From contig JACDTU010000024.1 in assembly GCA_022376465.1 (NCBI GenBank), positions 124,001-188,000 of the forward strand: a stretch of DNA of 64,000 nt, written 5' to 3'. This document shows, piece after piece, positions 43,229-54,100 of the stretch; position 1 is the stretch's first letter; each line of letters begins with the position of its first letter. The DNA comes from Cubamyces lactineus. Its lineage: Eukaryota; Basidiomycota; Agaricomycetes; Polyporales; Polyporaceae. Both the position numbers and the translations under genes were made by a program. The notes below the pieces were generated by a model that searched no databases, was not told the DNA's origin, and saw only the letters and a list, made by a program, of their open reading frames with translations.

Positions 43229-45481
43229 CTACGCCTGCCCTCCGATAGCGAACCTCTGCAGCCGCCTCCCCATCGGGATCTTACTTGGACGCGGCGGAGA
43301 GAGGCTAGTGACCGTAGCCCCCGCCGACCTCGCCACCACGCTCGGGGCCCTTGTCCTCGCCTTGTGTCCGTCCTGAGCGATAGGCTTCCCAGGCACAGAT
43401 CCCGCAGGGGCAGTCGTGAACGCGAAGCTCGCCGTGTTCGTCGTGTCCACGAGCACCGGGCGCGAAATGGCGATCGACGCCGAGAAGCGCTTGATCGCCT
43501 TCAGCCCGGGCATACGCACCGGGAGGCGCGAGCGTTTCTCCGGGGTCGAGCCTGCACTGTCCAGCCCTGGGCGAGCGGCATCTGGGGTAGGTGAGGCGGA
43601 GGGCGCGCGGTAGGGCGAGCTCGAGAAGTCGCTGTGGAGGACGAGCACGAGGTCGTCCTCTGGGCTGCTGCTGAAGTCGAGGAGCGCTTTGGGCAGGGAG
43701 GCGGCGGAGAGACGGGTAGGCGTGCGTGGCGTCGGATCGTCTGACGCCGTCTCTACAGAAAACTCGAACGAGGGCGCAGCGTCGACTGAGCCAGATGCTG
43801 TGGTCGTTTCTTCGAAGCTGGAGGCTATCGGGCGTTGGTGAGGCTCCACAGTGGGCGGAGGGGCGCTATTGACGAGCCAGGAGACAGCAGACGCTGCGGA
43901 AGCGGAGGGGGCAAAGAACGACCATCGGGAGGTGCTTTGGGTCGTCGATGCGGCTAATGCGTCCTCGCTGGCCTTACCGGAGGCCGGGGCGACAGGGACG
44001 GCGATGATCTTGGCACGGCGGCGGCGCGACTTGGCCGAGTCCTGTGTGGACGCAGAGATCGAAGCCGGGATGCTGTCGCAAGTGTTTCTCTCACCGGGCG
44101 ATGCGCTGACGCTAGAGCATGAAGATGCGAGGACGTGTCTTCCGAGGGAGCTCCGGCGCGAGCCGCGCGAGGAGAGGCTCTTGATTGAGTGGCTCGCGCG
44201 GAAGACCTCGCTTGCCAGCGGTGGGAGGTTACTATGTGTGGGAAGCGGTAGGCGTGTGGTAGAAGCAGAGCTGGTGAGGGGCAGAACCATCGAAGATGAA
44301 CTCGCGGGTATGGAAGTAGGAGGATTCATGGCCTGTGTATCTTCGTGTTCGACGCCAATGTCCATGTCTCTGTGAGAATGACTCGCTGAATTGGACGAAG
44401 TCAAGGCGAGCGAAGACTGGGATGCGGAAATGACATGGTCGTCTGCTGGAAGCGACTTATCGTAGTGAGGTTCTGACGCAGCACTAGGCGTGTGTTTTCC
44501 CACACGCAGGACACGTAGAGGCAGGGTTCCCGCCTTCATGCTCTCTAGCATCTCGCCTACTCTCACCAATCGTTCTCGTGGAAGCACGTCGACGACCTGC
44601 GAGATAGCTGATACAGAAGGCGTGACCGTGTCCCCGTGCTTGCCATCCTCCTGTGCTGCGCGTTTCCAGAACTTCGCCCGCTTCCGCCAGTCCTGGGCCT
44701 GAGCTCGGGCGTCCAGCGTACATCGCACCTGCGCCAGGTAGTCGGTCTGCGTCCGCACGCCCGTGACCGGCTCGAGGAGGCGTCTCCAGACGCTGTCAGG
44801 CTGCGCCATAGCGGCCTTGATAGCTGCAACGAGCGCGGACTCTGGGTCTTCTCCCTCAAGAACGTCGCGGTACGCAGCTCCGACTACGGGTTTTGGTTCT
44901 CCCGCTGCAACCATGAGGTCAAGGAAGTGCTTAAGGCGGTCGCATCTTGCTGAGAGGACGGCGTTCTCGGAAGCGAGAGCTTCGGCCTGGAATTGCTGGT
45001 CCGAGTTCGAAGGAGAGGGCCCATCTTGAACGCTGGCGAGCGCAGAGAAGAGCTCGCGGCGAAGATGGAGAATCTCGGATTGCAAAACCGAGATGTTGCT
45101 CGCAAGACCCTGGTTCGCTTCCAGTGCAGTCTGGTGTGCTTCCCGCTCACCCAGTAACTCTGCTTCAAGATCGCGAATACGATGGGTTAAGACCGAAACG
45201 ACGCTCCGTTGATGGCCGGCCGAAGTGTGGTGGAAGGACGCAGGAAGAGAATTATGGTGGGCACTCTGCCAGTGGGACGTCTGCCCGTCTAACGGAGTCG
45301 GTGCGGTAGGAACGTAGGCAGCAAAGACATCGGTGGACGAAGTCGATCCTGAAGCCACCAACTGGGTAGTTGATATGGGCCGCGTCGCGGGTGCTGCAAT
45401 GGGTGCCGATGCGAGACGAACGAGTTCAGAATCCGACTTGGTCCGTCGGTGGAAGAGGTGGGATAGGCGCGGAAAGCGCAT
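43229..45481 (-). CDS. Coiled-coil, Ser/Ala-rich protein (750 aa, single exon)
   Basis: Function not recognised. A 2.25-kb uninterrupted frame. Features: a basic N-terminus (MRFPRLSHLFHRRTKSDSE), a heptad-like coiled coil at about residues 95-150 (VLTHRIRDLEAELLGEREAH...LQSEILHLRRELFSAL), and a more ordered region to about residue 310 (WRRLLEPVTGVRTQTDYLAQ, DWRKRAKFWKRAAQEDGKHG, LVRVGEMLESMKAG). Then comes a long low-complexity Ser/Thr/Pro/Ala tail with scattered basic clusters (KSRRRRAKI, KRSRLPVRMPGLKAIKRFS). The ordered middle part suggests a fungal scaffold or cell-cortex protein, but I cannot name it. Confidence 0.72.
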   Translation of the reverse strand: MRFPRLSHLFHRRTKSDSELVRLASAPIAAPATRPISTTQLVASGSTSSTDVFAAYVPTAPTPLDGQTSHWQSAHHNSLPASFHHTSAGHQRSVVSVLTHRIRDLEAELLGEREAHQTALEANQGLASNISVLQSEILHLRRELFSALASVQDGPSPSNSDQQFQAEALASENAVLSARCDRLKHFLDLMVAAGEPKPVVGAAYRDVLEGEDPESALVAAIKAAMAQPDSVWRRLLEPVTGVRTQTDYLAQVRCTLDARAQAQDWRKRAKFWKRAAQEDGKHGDTVTPSVSAISQVVDVLPRERLVRVGEMLESMKAGTLPLRVLRVGKHTPSAASEPHYDKSLPADDHVISASQSSLALTSSNSASHSHRDMDIGVEHEDTQAMNPPTSIPASSSSMVLPLTSSASTTRLPLPTHSNLPPLASEVFRASHSIKSLSSRGSRRSSLGRHVLASSCSSVSASPGERNTCDSIPASISASTQDSAKSRRRRAKIIAVPVAPASGKASEDALAASTTQSTSRWSFFAPSASAASAVSWLVNSAPPPTVEPHQRPIASSFEETTTASGSVDAAPSFEFSVETASDDPTPRTPTRLSAASLPKALLDFSSSPEDDLVLVLHSDFSSSPYRAPSASPTPDAARPGLDSAGSTPEKRSRLPVRMPGLKAIKRFSASIAISRPVLVDTTNTASFAFTTAPAGSVPGKPIAQDGHKARTRAPSVVARSAGATVTSLSPPRPSKIPMGRRLQRFAIGGQA

Positions 45482-46011
45482 TCTCGAGTCTAGTTGAAGG
45501 AGTGTACCGGATAGTAATGTGGTGATAGCGATGTTTGACCTCGGAGCGGGGGTTGAGCATGAGGGGACCGTGGTGTCTTATGAGCTGAGGGCGGCCATGG
45601 GCCTTGAACATACTCAGCAGCTGACGTCGCGAGCGAATAGTGACGATTGAACCCAACTTGGCCACAAACGGGCCAATCACATCTTCGTTGAATATGTGAC
45701 GGCGTAGCAGCGGGTCTCGACGTCAACGGCCGTAGCTGAGTGACGTTTCAGTATATACTCCTCCACAGGCTTTGATAAAACAAGTGCGGCAATACTCAGT
45801 GGCATGCTATACTACCGAGGTATTGAGGTGCTATGGGCACTCGACCCGGACTCTTGCGCGCAGCTCGGGGGTCTGTCCGTCATAGTACAGTTGCATCTGT
45901 GTTGTGATCAGGATGTCAGTCGTTCAAGCTTTTGAAAGCGCCGCACACCGACTAGAGCTCGCCAACGCCCCAATGCGTGCACAGCGGCAGCGAAAAAGGG
46001 CAAAAACCATA
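45482..46011. other. Intergenic, promoter of coiled-coil gene and tRNA 3' flank
   Basis: No gene. T-runs on the minus strand just past the tRNA (46006 and 45996 regions) would end RNA polymerase III transcription. Confidence 0.5.
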
Positions 46012-46103
46012 TGACGAGAGTAGGATTCGAACCCACGCCCGTGAGGACCAGATAACATGTGAAAACCTTAGTCTGGCGCCTTAGACCGCTCGGCCATCTC
46101 GCC
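46012..46103 (-). tRNA. tRNA-Leu (anticodon AAG) with a 12-nt intron
   Basis: Minus strand. The acceptor arm GGCGAGA pairs with TCTCGTC, with discriminator A (46012). The D-arm box is TGGCCGAGCGGTCTAAGG, the anticodon stem CCAGA/TCTGG and the loop CTAAGG, giving anticodon AAG. The intron is TTTTCACATGTT, in the canonical place one base after the anticodon. A leucine-type variable arm follows, then GGTTCGAATCC. Runs of T downstream fit a Pol III terminator. Confidence 0.93.
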
Positions 46104-46169
46104 ATGTTCACTTTTAGCCACACCCATATATGGACAGCGCAAGCCAGACCGATATCGCCTGACGCGGTC

Positions 46170-46185
46170 ACGCGTGAAGACGCGT
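46170..46185. promoter_or_regulatory. Twin MluI-type (ACGCGT) boxes upstream of CDC20
   Basis: ACGCGT at 46170-46175 and again at 46180-46185, with further CGCG words to about 46203, about 165-180 nt before the CDC20 ATG. They match the MBF-type cell-cycle box of fungi. Role inferred. Confidence 0.5.
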
Positions 46186-46347
46186 GCACACGCGATCCGC
46201 GTGTTTGGGCGCTAAGCGAATTACGGCTTGAACCACGCTCTCGCTTGAAGCTGCTCTTGTTTGCACCACGACTACCACCATCCTCTCCTCGTCCTCCTCT
46301 GCCCTCCTTGAGACTATTTGGGACCATTTACTGCTCTGGGGAAGAAG

Positions 46348-48524
46348 ATGGCGCCACCACCCAAAACTCCCAGTCGGCACCGCTCTCGCTCAGAGACCAA
46401 GACACCCCTCACTGCGTCTATGTTTGGGGTCAATGCTGCAGCGGACGCCTCAAATCCGTTCATAGTGCCCAGCAGACCATCTTCGCCAATCAAACGTGCA
46501 ACGTCCTCTACTTTGCAAGTTTCGCAAACCTTACAGCGCCAGGCGAGCTCAGGCGTTATACGCAAGGGAGGCGTGGAGAGCCGGCTTGACGTCGTCTCTC
46601 GCGATTATATTCCCCCGAAGTCAGAGAAACGGTCGCGTTCGCAACCTTCGGTAAGTCTTGAGTTACTGTGCACCTTTTGGGTAGTATGCGTTAGTACATT
46701 ATTGCTCCTGGGGAGCTATCATGGTCGCTCAATGTGACCGCATGCCGAAACCGTACTACGGGTATTGAGGGCTGGGCTAACTCGAGAAGGTTGGCTGGAG
46801 CTCTCTTTATTGCCTCTTGTTGCTCAATCAATGGTCAAGCCGCCCTGAGCCTCAACGAGCCCTCCGTCTTAACCCTATGAACGTCATTGTCTAAGTAGGG
46901 TGCACGTCGTACAGAGTGGTGACTTCAGATGTTCAGTGAGAATTTAGCATCACAATGTGTGATTGCTGGACGCGAAAGAACTCGACCTAGGCCCACCGTG
47001 TCAGTGTGGTGACAAAGAGATGGAGCGGCCTCCGCTCTAGTGGATGCTCGAAGATGTGGTTGAGCCTTTCGAGCATTAGCTCGCCTGAGGTGCCACTGAT
47101 CGCGAGTCGAAGGAAACGGTGGCACATTCTACATATATACTCTCCCTTGGTTATCGTCTTCTTCTCAACAAGCCATGATGGACTCACCACCAGACTCGCC
47201 TACACAGAGAGATACCCGCGACCGCTTCATCACGACCCGCGACCCCGCTGATGAGGTCGCAGCCACACTTGACCTCATGTCACTCAACCCCCAGTCCGCT
47301 TCGCCTGGACACACTGCACGTCTTGCGGCGGCCACAGGTGTGCCACTCAACCGCCGTGTTCTGGCTTACCATGAGCCACCGCCGGCAGCCTCTTCCGACC
47401 CCCTCATGGCGCAAGCCCGAGAACTCGCCAGACCTCTGTACGCTCGCGCTGGGTCCGCACCTGCTGGTAGCTCTGGTACGACGGGGAAGGATCGCAAGAT
47501 CTCTACGTTCCCATACAAGATCCTGGATGCACCCGGAATGATCGATGACTTCTACCTCAACCTCATCTCGTGGAGCTCCCAGAACATTGTTGCCATTGCA
47601 CTCGGCAACAGCGCCTACATCTGGAAGGCGGACACGGGCGAAGTCACGCTGATTTCTGAAGGCCCTGAGGGCTCCTACATTGCTTCGCTCGACTTCTCGA
47701 ACGACGGCCAATTCCTCGGTGTCGGCTACCCTTCTGGCGCCGTCGAGCTATGGGACGTCGAAAGCCAGTCCAAGCTGCGGACGATGGCTGGGCACTCGGC
47801 ACAAGTCGGCTGCCTCTCGTGGCACGAGCACATCCTCAGCTCTGGTTGTCAGGATGGGAGCATTTGGCACCACGACGTGCGTGTCGCCCGGCACAAAGTC
47901 ATGGAACTCCTCGGTCACCAGGGCGAAGTGTGTGGGTTGAAATGGCGCTCAGACGGTGAACTGCTTGCCAGCGGTGGTAACGATAATGTGCTCAACGTCT
48001 GGGATGGTCGGATTGGAGACGTTGGTACCGCGAGCGCGAGTGCGCGATCGGCTGCGCGCTGGACGAAGCGCAACCATACGGCGGCGGTAAAGGCGGTGGC
48101 TTGGTGTCCCTGGCAGCCTTCCCTGCTGGCATCTGGAGGTGGGACATCGGATGCTACAGTTCACATCTGGAACACGACCACCGGTGCGCGGCTGCACTCG
48201 CTCGTTACCCCCGCGCAGATCTCCTCTATCCAGTGGTCGCCGCACAGGAAGGAATTCATGACGACCCACGGCTACCCCACGAACTCGATCATGGTCCACA
48301 GCTACCCCTCGATGGAGAAGGTCGCGGAGATCCGGGACGCACACGACTCGCGCGTGCTGTTCAGCGCGCTTGCGCCGAACGGGGAGCTCGTGTGCACTGC
48401 CGCAGGCGACGAGAACCTGAAGTTCTGGAAGATCTGGGAGGCGCCGAAGGTGAAGAAGAGCAAGGAGGCGAAGGACTCGACTGCGCTGGGCCGCACGAAC
48501 AGCGGCATCTTGAGCATTCGGTGA
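46348..48524 (+). CDS. CDC20: CDC20/Slp1, APC/C activator (539 aa)
   Basis: WD40 co-activator that brings substrates to the anaphase-promoting complex; needed for anaphase. Proposed exons are 46348-46650 and 47208-48524. The N-terminus (TPSRHRSRSETKTPLT) fits fungal Cdc20. Exon 2 has DRFITTRD (divergent C-box region nearby), FPYKILDAPGMIDDFYLNLISWS, seven WD40 blades (such as GHSAQVGCLSW...SGCQDGSIWHHDV, GHQGEVCGLKWRSDGELLASGGNDNVLNVWDG, NHTAAVKAVAWCPW...LLASGGGTSDATVHIWN) and the C-terminal Ile-Arg tail ending LSIR that docks on the APC/C. The 557-nt intron is unusually long for this window; extra exons inside it are possible. Confidence 0.9.
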
Positions 48525-49037
48525 AGGGTGACGATCCTTCCGAGGCTGCGGCTGTGAAGGGTGTGCCGGCGGGTGCAGAAGGGGGCTGGCTTGGTTCGGA
48601 TCTTGTGTACCAGTATATATCTCGTTTTGTCTTGCGCGCGCTACTCGACGTTGACCGTCTGTTTTATAGTACATGTCCTATGCATAGCTATCTGAATCAG
48701 AACGATGTTGTGTCGCCGGTGTCTCGGCGTGGACATACCAGACTGACCTCCGCAGAAGCGTCTATCGCAATGCGGAGTTGGAGTGCCCTGTGCTGCGGTA
48801 GGTTGTGCTTCATTCATGATCGCGGTTTACGAGGCAGACGGGGACTGCGGTGCTATGGTAGAGGTCTAAAGTTCAGCGAGATGAATCCTGTCGCGTTCAG
48901 GCGTTCGGCGTGTGATAGGTGAGGCAGCCGCATTCATATCGTTCTCTACTATTGGTTTCTTGACAGGCCGTAGACGTGGATATACAGTATATAACTTGCC
49001 CTCTGGTCATCGCATACTCTATCACCGACTTCCTGCC
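48525..49037. other. CDC20 3' flank and beta-trefoil gene promoter
   Basis: No gene. ATACAGTATATAACTTGCC (about 48983-49001) gives a TATA box about 45 nt before the ATG at 49038. Confidence 0.5.
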
Positions 49038-50433
49038 ATGTCGACACCAACGCCATTCGCTGGGGGAACCTACACCCTCTTCAACGACCATCACGGAAAG
49101 GCCTTGACAGCCGTCAAGGACGCCGTCGAAGTTGTAGGAGAGCCATACGCGGAGGACAAGCTGCTAGTTCAGCAGGTGCGCCATAGTCGTTTCTTCGCGA
49201 CGACTTGGTGCGTCATGGATATTGCTAATGCATATTGACAGTGGGAGTTCATCCCTTTTTCTGGCGGGTTCGTCATCCGGCTGCCGCTTCTTGCCAAGCG
49301 CGATGGACCCGCCTTTTTGACGTTTGAAGGGAAGTTGAGTGATGGGCAGATCGTAAAGCTGGGTACCCATCCGATGGTCTGGAACGTGTCGTGCAAACGC
49401 GAGGACAATGGTTCCGAGATCGTGCGGTACGGCCGCTTCTCATTCACTCATGTATGAGGAGATCTGACTGGGCTGTCGTCCGACATTGAACAACTGTTGT
49501 TGGCCATGCGCTGCATGATAGCCTGTGCACGTCACGCTTCCATGTTGACCTAGACTATCATGCGGGCCGCAAGGTGAGTACGGGCATCTCCCGTCGACCA
49601 TGCACAGGATCGCTCTGGCTCACAGCGTTCGGATGCAGGTGCAGCTCATCCACTACAAGCAGGGAGAGAAATGCCAACGGTGGTATGCCCGTCGGTGTGA
49701 CTTCACAACGGGCCTGAGACGTAGTCTTCTCAACTCGCATGTCGTTGGCGGCCTCGATTTGGAGAGGGAGGGTGCCGTCGCCCGCAATCGCGTTGCACCT
49801 GGGCCCGGCCCGCATATTCTACTCAACGGCGCGGCAGGCAGGGCTCTCGATGTGTCCGCACAGGGACGAAGAGCGATCAAATGCTGGTCCATGCACAAAG
49901 AACGCAATCAGCAGGTGTGTGCAGACCTCACGAGCACAGTCCTGTATAGATGACACACGCGCATTCTTACTCAGTGGGAATTCATACCGATCGGGGATAC
50001 CACCGACTATGCGATCAGGTCCGGCATCGAGGCGTTCGACGGGCGGCCCCTGTATCTCACAGTGGAAGCCCCTGCAAAGGAGAGGGCTGCGGTCGTCGCC
50101 AGTCCCTACCCTGTTCCGTGGAGGGTTGAATGGAGCAAAATGGACGCGTCAGGCGATGCTTATCGGTGAGGACTGGCGGATGGCTTATGCACACAGTGGC
50201 AAACAAGGTCCAGCGATGACTCATATCATCGTCCTTACCCTTCATACATAGATTACACTGGCCAGGCACGAACTTCTTCATCGCAGTGGATGGAACCCAA
50301 GAGGGAGCCAACGTACGTCCTGGTTTCTCGGAGGAAAGGCAGGCTTTTGTATGCTGAAACTTATTGTACGCAGGTACGGCTCACTGGGTTTAGCCCGAAC
50401 AAAGGACAACTATGGCAAGCCCTCTTGCTGTGA
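49038..50433 (+). CDS. Two-module beta-trefoil (ricin-B-like) protein (320 aa, 7 exons)
   Basis: Exons: 49038-49175, 49242-49426, 49522-49573, 49639-49914, 49975-50165, 50252-50312 and 50374-50433. Two tandem modules of about 150 residues. Module 1 has GGTYTLFNDHHGKALT...QQWEFIPFSGGFVIRL and ends VQLIHYKQGEKCQRW. Module 2 has GPHILLNGAAGRALDVSAQ...NQQWEFIPIGDTTDYAI and ends VRLTGFSPNKGQLW. The N-x3-G-x-ALD and NQQWEF words are the mark of ricin-type beta-trefoils. Both modules carry introns at the same three places (before W, phase 0; after R, phase 2; before V, phase 0), so the gene arose by internal duplication. No signal peptide. Carbohydrate binding or protease inhibition are both possible; ligand unknown. 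Confidence 0.75.
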
Positions 50434-51130
50434 TCCATGTCGGTCAAGTTCCCGGCCCCGCGTGTAGTTCTCTTTTAATACTTCGGGTTCGCCGCGCGGA
50501 CGACCCGCCACATATAATGTACGAGCGCCAGGAGATGCGGCCTGAAGTATACAACTGCCAGAGAGGGAAAAGTGGTCTCGGCTTCGTCTGTGGGTGGTGC
50601 ATTTGAATCGTTTGCAGCGGCAATGCCAAGTGTGTCTACTATGAATAGGGAGAGACGCGATGATCGCCGTACGATGAACAAGGCTTGAATTGATTTACGA
50701 TGGACAAGACTCAGAACAATGGTCGGTACTGTGTTACGAACGCAGATATCAGGATGGCGGCGTCGGGCGTAAAATTACATACTCGATGATTCCTATGCAG
50801 ATAGTGTCAATACTTAGCAGTGCTTGGTGATACTCGGATGTCCAGCGTTGTTGGAGGAACGAGGGAGGAAACACAGCCGCCGAGCTAGTCTGAGCTAGTC
50901 CGAACGGTGGAAGGCTTCAAGCAGTCTGTTGGTGGCGGTGCAGAGTGATCAAGCTAGAATGACAGGGTTGGATCGCCGTGCACACTAGCGGTGAGATGAG
51001 AAATATCATACACTAATAGCCAGCACGTTGTTATACATGAACGATACTCAAGTCGGACTATGGAGAAGACGAGTCTAGCACAGCGAACGTACATCGAAAT
51101 ATCACAAAGGAAGCACTTACATACTAATAC
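50434..51130. other. Convergent intergenic, no gene
   Basis: 3' flanks of the beta-trefoil gene (plus) and the PKS (minus). The open frame at 50475-50681 has no motif. Confidence 0.5.
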
Positions 51131-54100
51131 CTACGCGTCCTGATCAACCACCTCGACACGAGCCTGAAGTCCTTTCATGGTGATATCGGCGAGAAGTTGG
51201 AGCTGAGAAATAGCGAGGAAGGGGCGGAGGGCGTAAGAGAGGGCAGCGGCAGACAGCGAGTCGAGTCCGTAAGACGTGAACGGGACGTCCTGAGACAAGT
51301 CCTCCGGCGCAACTTCGAGCACCTTGCAGACGACGTCCTTGAGGGTCGTTGCTGGCATCTCCGAGGGCGACTCTGGCATATCGGAAGACTGGACGGGCAC
51401 AAGGTCGCTGTACATTGGCGAGGCACCCATGGTCTTCTGAACAGCCGTCCAGTCGAGAGCCGCAATGTAGAGCGGGGTCGGACGCGCACTCAAGGAACGG
51501 ATTGCGTCTCCAATGTAGGAGAAGAGCACTGAGAATATATCAGCAAACAATATGCGGATATGGTGAGAAGATGTCATACCGGGGGTCGTTATGCCCAAGC
51601 CCAGTTCGATATGCGCCGCAGCTTCCAAGTCCGCTCTGATGGCAGGAGCGTCGATGATCGGGGGCGTAACGACACAGACTCCGTTGCGGTATTTCTTCAT
51701 GAGCCCGGCCAGAGACGAATTCGCGCTATGCCATTTCGTTAATTGAAGATAGCAAGTGGGATGTACGCACGTCTTACCTCGAATAGTTCGTCTTCCCTCG
51801 ATTGCCAAAAATACCAGCCACTGAGGCAAAAGTGACGACGAAATCCAGCTGTTCGACTGCCAGGACCTCCTCGGCTAACTTCAAGGCGTCTACTTTTGCC
51901 AGGAAAGGCGCTTCAAAAGTCTCGGCTGTCTGCGATGGGAAGGGTCGATCCACCAGGGCATTCGACGTGACAAAGCAGCCTCCAACAGGCATATGCAGAG
52001 CCGAAACAGCCGTCTTGATCTTGTCCGCAGGGGCAAACTCCGTCGCTACGAGGACAATGTGCAAACCCGATAGACCCTCCAAGAATTCGAGATAGCGCAG
52101 CGCGATATAGTCGTGCTTGCGGAAGAGGCCTGCGCGACCCGAGTGGGACGTCAGAAGGAGCTCCCGTGCTCCGTTCTGGTACATCCAGTATGCTTGCTGT
52201 AATCCGAGAACATTGACACCCCCGAGGAGCACGTAGGACTTCGAAGAGTCGAAGATGCTCGTCGCGAGCGGAACCATCTCGGGCAGCATCCCGGGAACTA
52301 GAGAAAGTGGAGGTTGCAGCGGTACGAGAGAAGGAGGTTGGTGATGCCACGCTGCGCGTAGAGCGACGCTGATAGAGCACGGATCGCTCTGAAGAACGTG
52401 AGCGACGCCATGATAGGGATCGTTCCATAGGAACAGACGATCACAGCTAGAGAAGAGGGCGCGGAACGTCTTGGCCTCAGATTCCTCGCGAGACCCGCAA
52501 ATGACGACATGTGGGGTACGAGCGCAGACGGCCTTTAGTTGTGATACGGAATAGGTCGTGGGCAGCGTGACCACCTTGACACCCATAGCAGTGTAGATCT
52601 TCGCCATTTGATCGCTAACCTCCTCGTCGCAGTGCGTGATCAGGATAGTCTTCTGGCGAAGGTATTCTGGGCGAGAAAAGCTAGCGGCGCCCACAGCGAG
52701 CACGGAGATGACAGCAGGAAGTGCAGGAAGAAAGCAAAGATCCTCGTTTTGACTGGGAAGCTCGAAAAGCGACATGTTGTGAGCGACGTTGACATTCGAC
52801 AGCGGACCAGACGCGATGCCCGCCACAAGGGGCGCATCATCGTGTACGCCCCTGCGGCCAACGTAAGACCAGAGACGGTCAGTACCCATCGTTGCGCCGA
52901 TGATGTACACAAGGGTATGGTCGTGTGGGACGTGAGGAGCCGAGCTTTGTACTAGAGAGGCTTTCTCCAACTTCCAAGGGAGGGAGGGATTGAATACGAC
53001 CTGTGTAGGGGCCGGGCCAGCCTCAACGATGCGTGGAACCTTGACGGATCCGTCAGCTTCTACGAAGACCTCCGGCTCCAGGGCAGGTTGGCGGGCGAGA
53101 GAGTTCATGGCTACGTCGATATCTGCATCTGCCCAAAAGACATTGAAAACCACTGCGTGGACAGACCACGAAGGATATTCCTTGCGAAGAGCCCTTGAAA
53201 ATCCGACGAGGGCGTCGCCGTCCACCCCAGCTACAGCATAGAGCCAGAGATGTTCATGGGAATCTGCATGAGCCTCCTTGATGAGACCTTGAATGTCGAG
53301 CTCTCCGCCGCGCTTGTAGCGCACAAGCTTGGGCACGACGCTTGACTCGCTACGTCTGGGTTTGGGACGATCAGGAGAGATGGCTTCGATCGAAGAGTAG
53401 CCGGAATCCGAGGACGCGCCACCTGGAGACCTTTCCCCAGTGGGACGTGGGGTCGAGATGCCGTCGAGCTCAAGGAGCTCTCCGTCTCGGAGAATGGTAT
53501 ACCCCGACCGGTGATGGACAATCTCGTACCGACTCTCGACGCGAGGCTCCTTCTGCCCGTACATCGTGATCTCGAGCTCATCGACACTGTACAGTGGAGT
53601 GCCGTCCGCCGACATGACGAGCAAGTCGTACTTGAGCGTAGCTGGGGGCGGATTATGCCAGTCAGCCTCGGTGACAACGCAGTGATCGCTGCTGGATGAG
53701 ATACCTGGCGTCCAAGCCTTGAAGGTGGCATGCGCATAAACGGTGGAGGGTAAGGGCTGGCTGAGGAGCGCATCATGTGTCACTAGCGCACCAATCCTCG
53801 AGGGAAGGTAGTATCGGGTAGTGTCAAGCATGCCGGTGACCATCGGGTGCACTAGAACGTGGAGGGACGCATCTAAGATCGCGGGATGGATGCGATAGTC
53901 TCCAATACTGGAATATCTTGTGAGTCTGTACCCTTACAATCGCTGCCAAGGGCCCAAGACTTACTCGGGAAGATCTGTATCAGTACCACGCAACTTCACA
54001 AGCCACTCATCCTTGCCCGTCACCGGATCCCTGGCGTAGCTGCAAGCGGAGATGCGCTGGTATGTAGGACCGTATTCTGCGAAGCTCCGGAAGCCGTCGT

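Noticed and set aside
48101..48922. 273-codon frame overlapping CDC20
   Set aside because: Different frame of the WD40 region with no motif; the CDC20 frame is clear.
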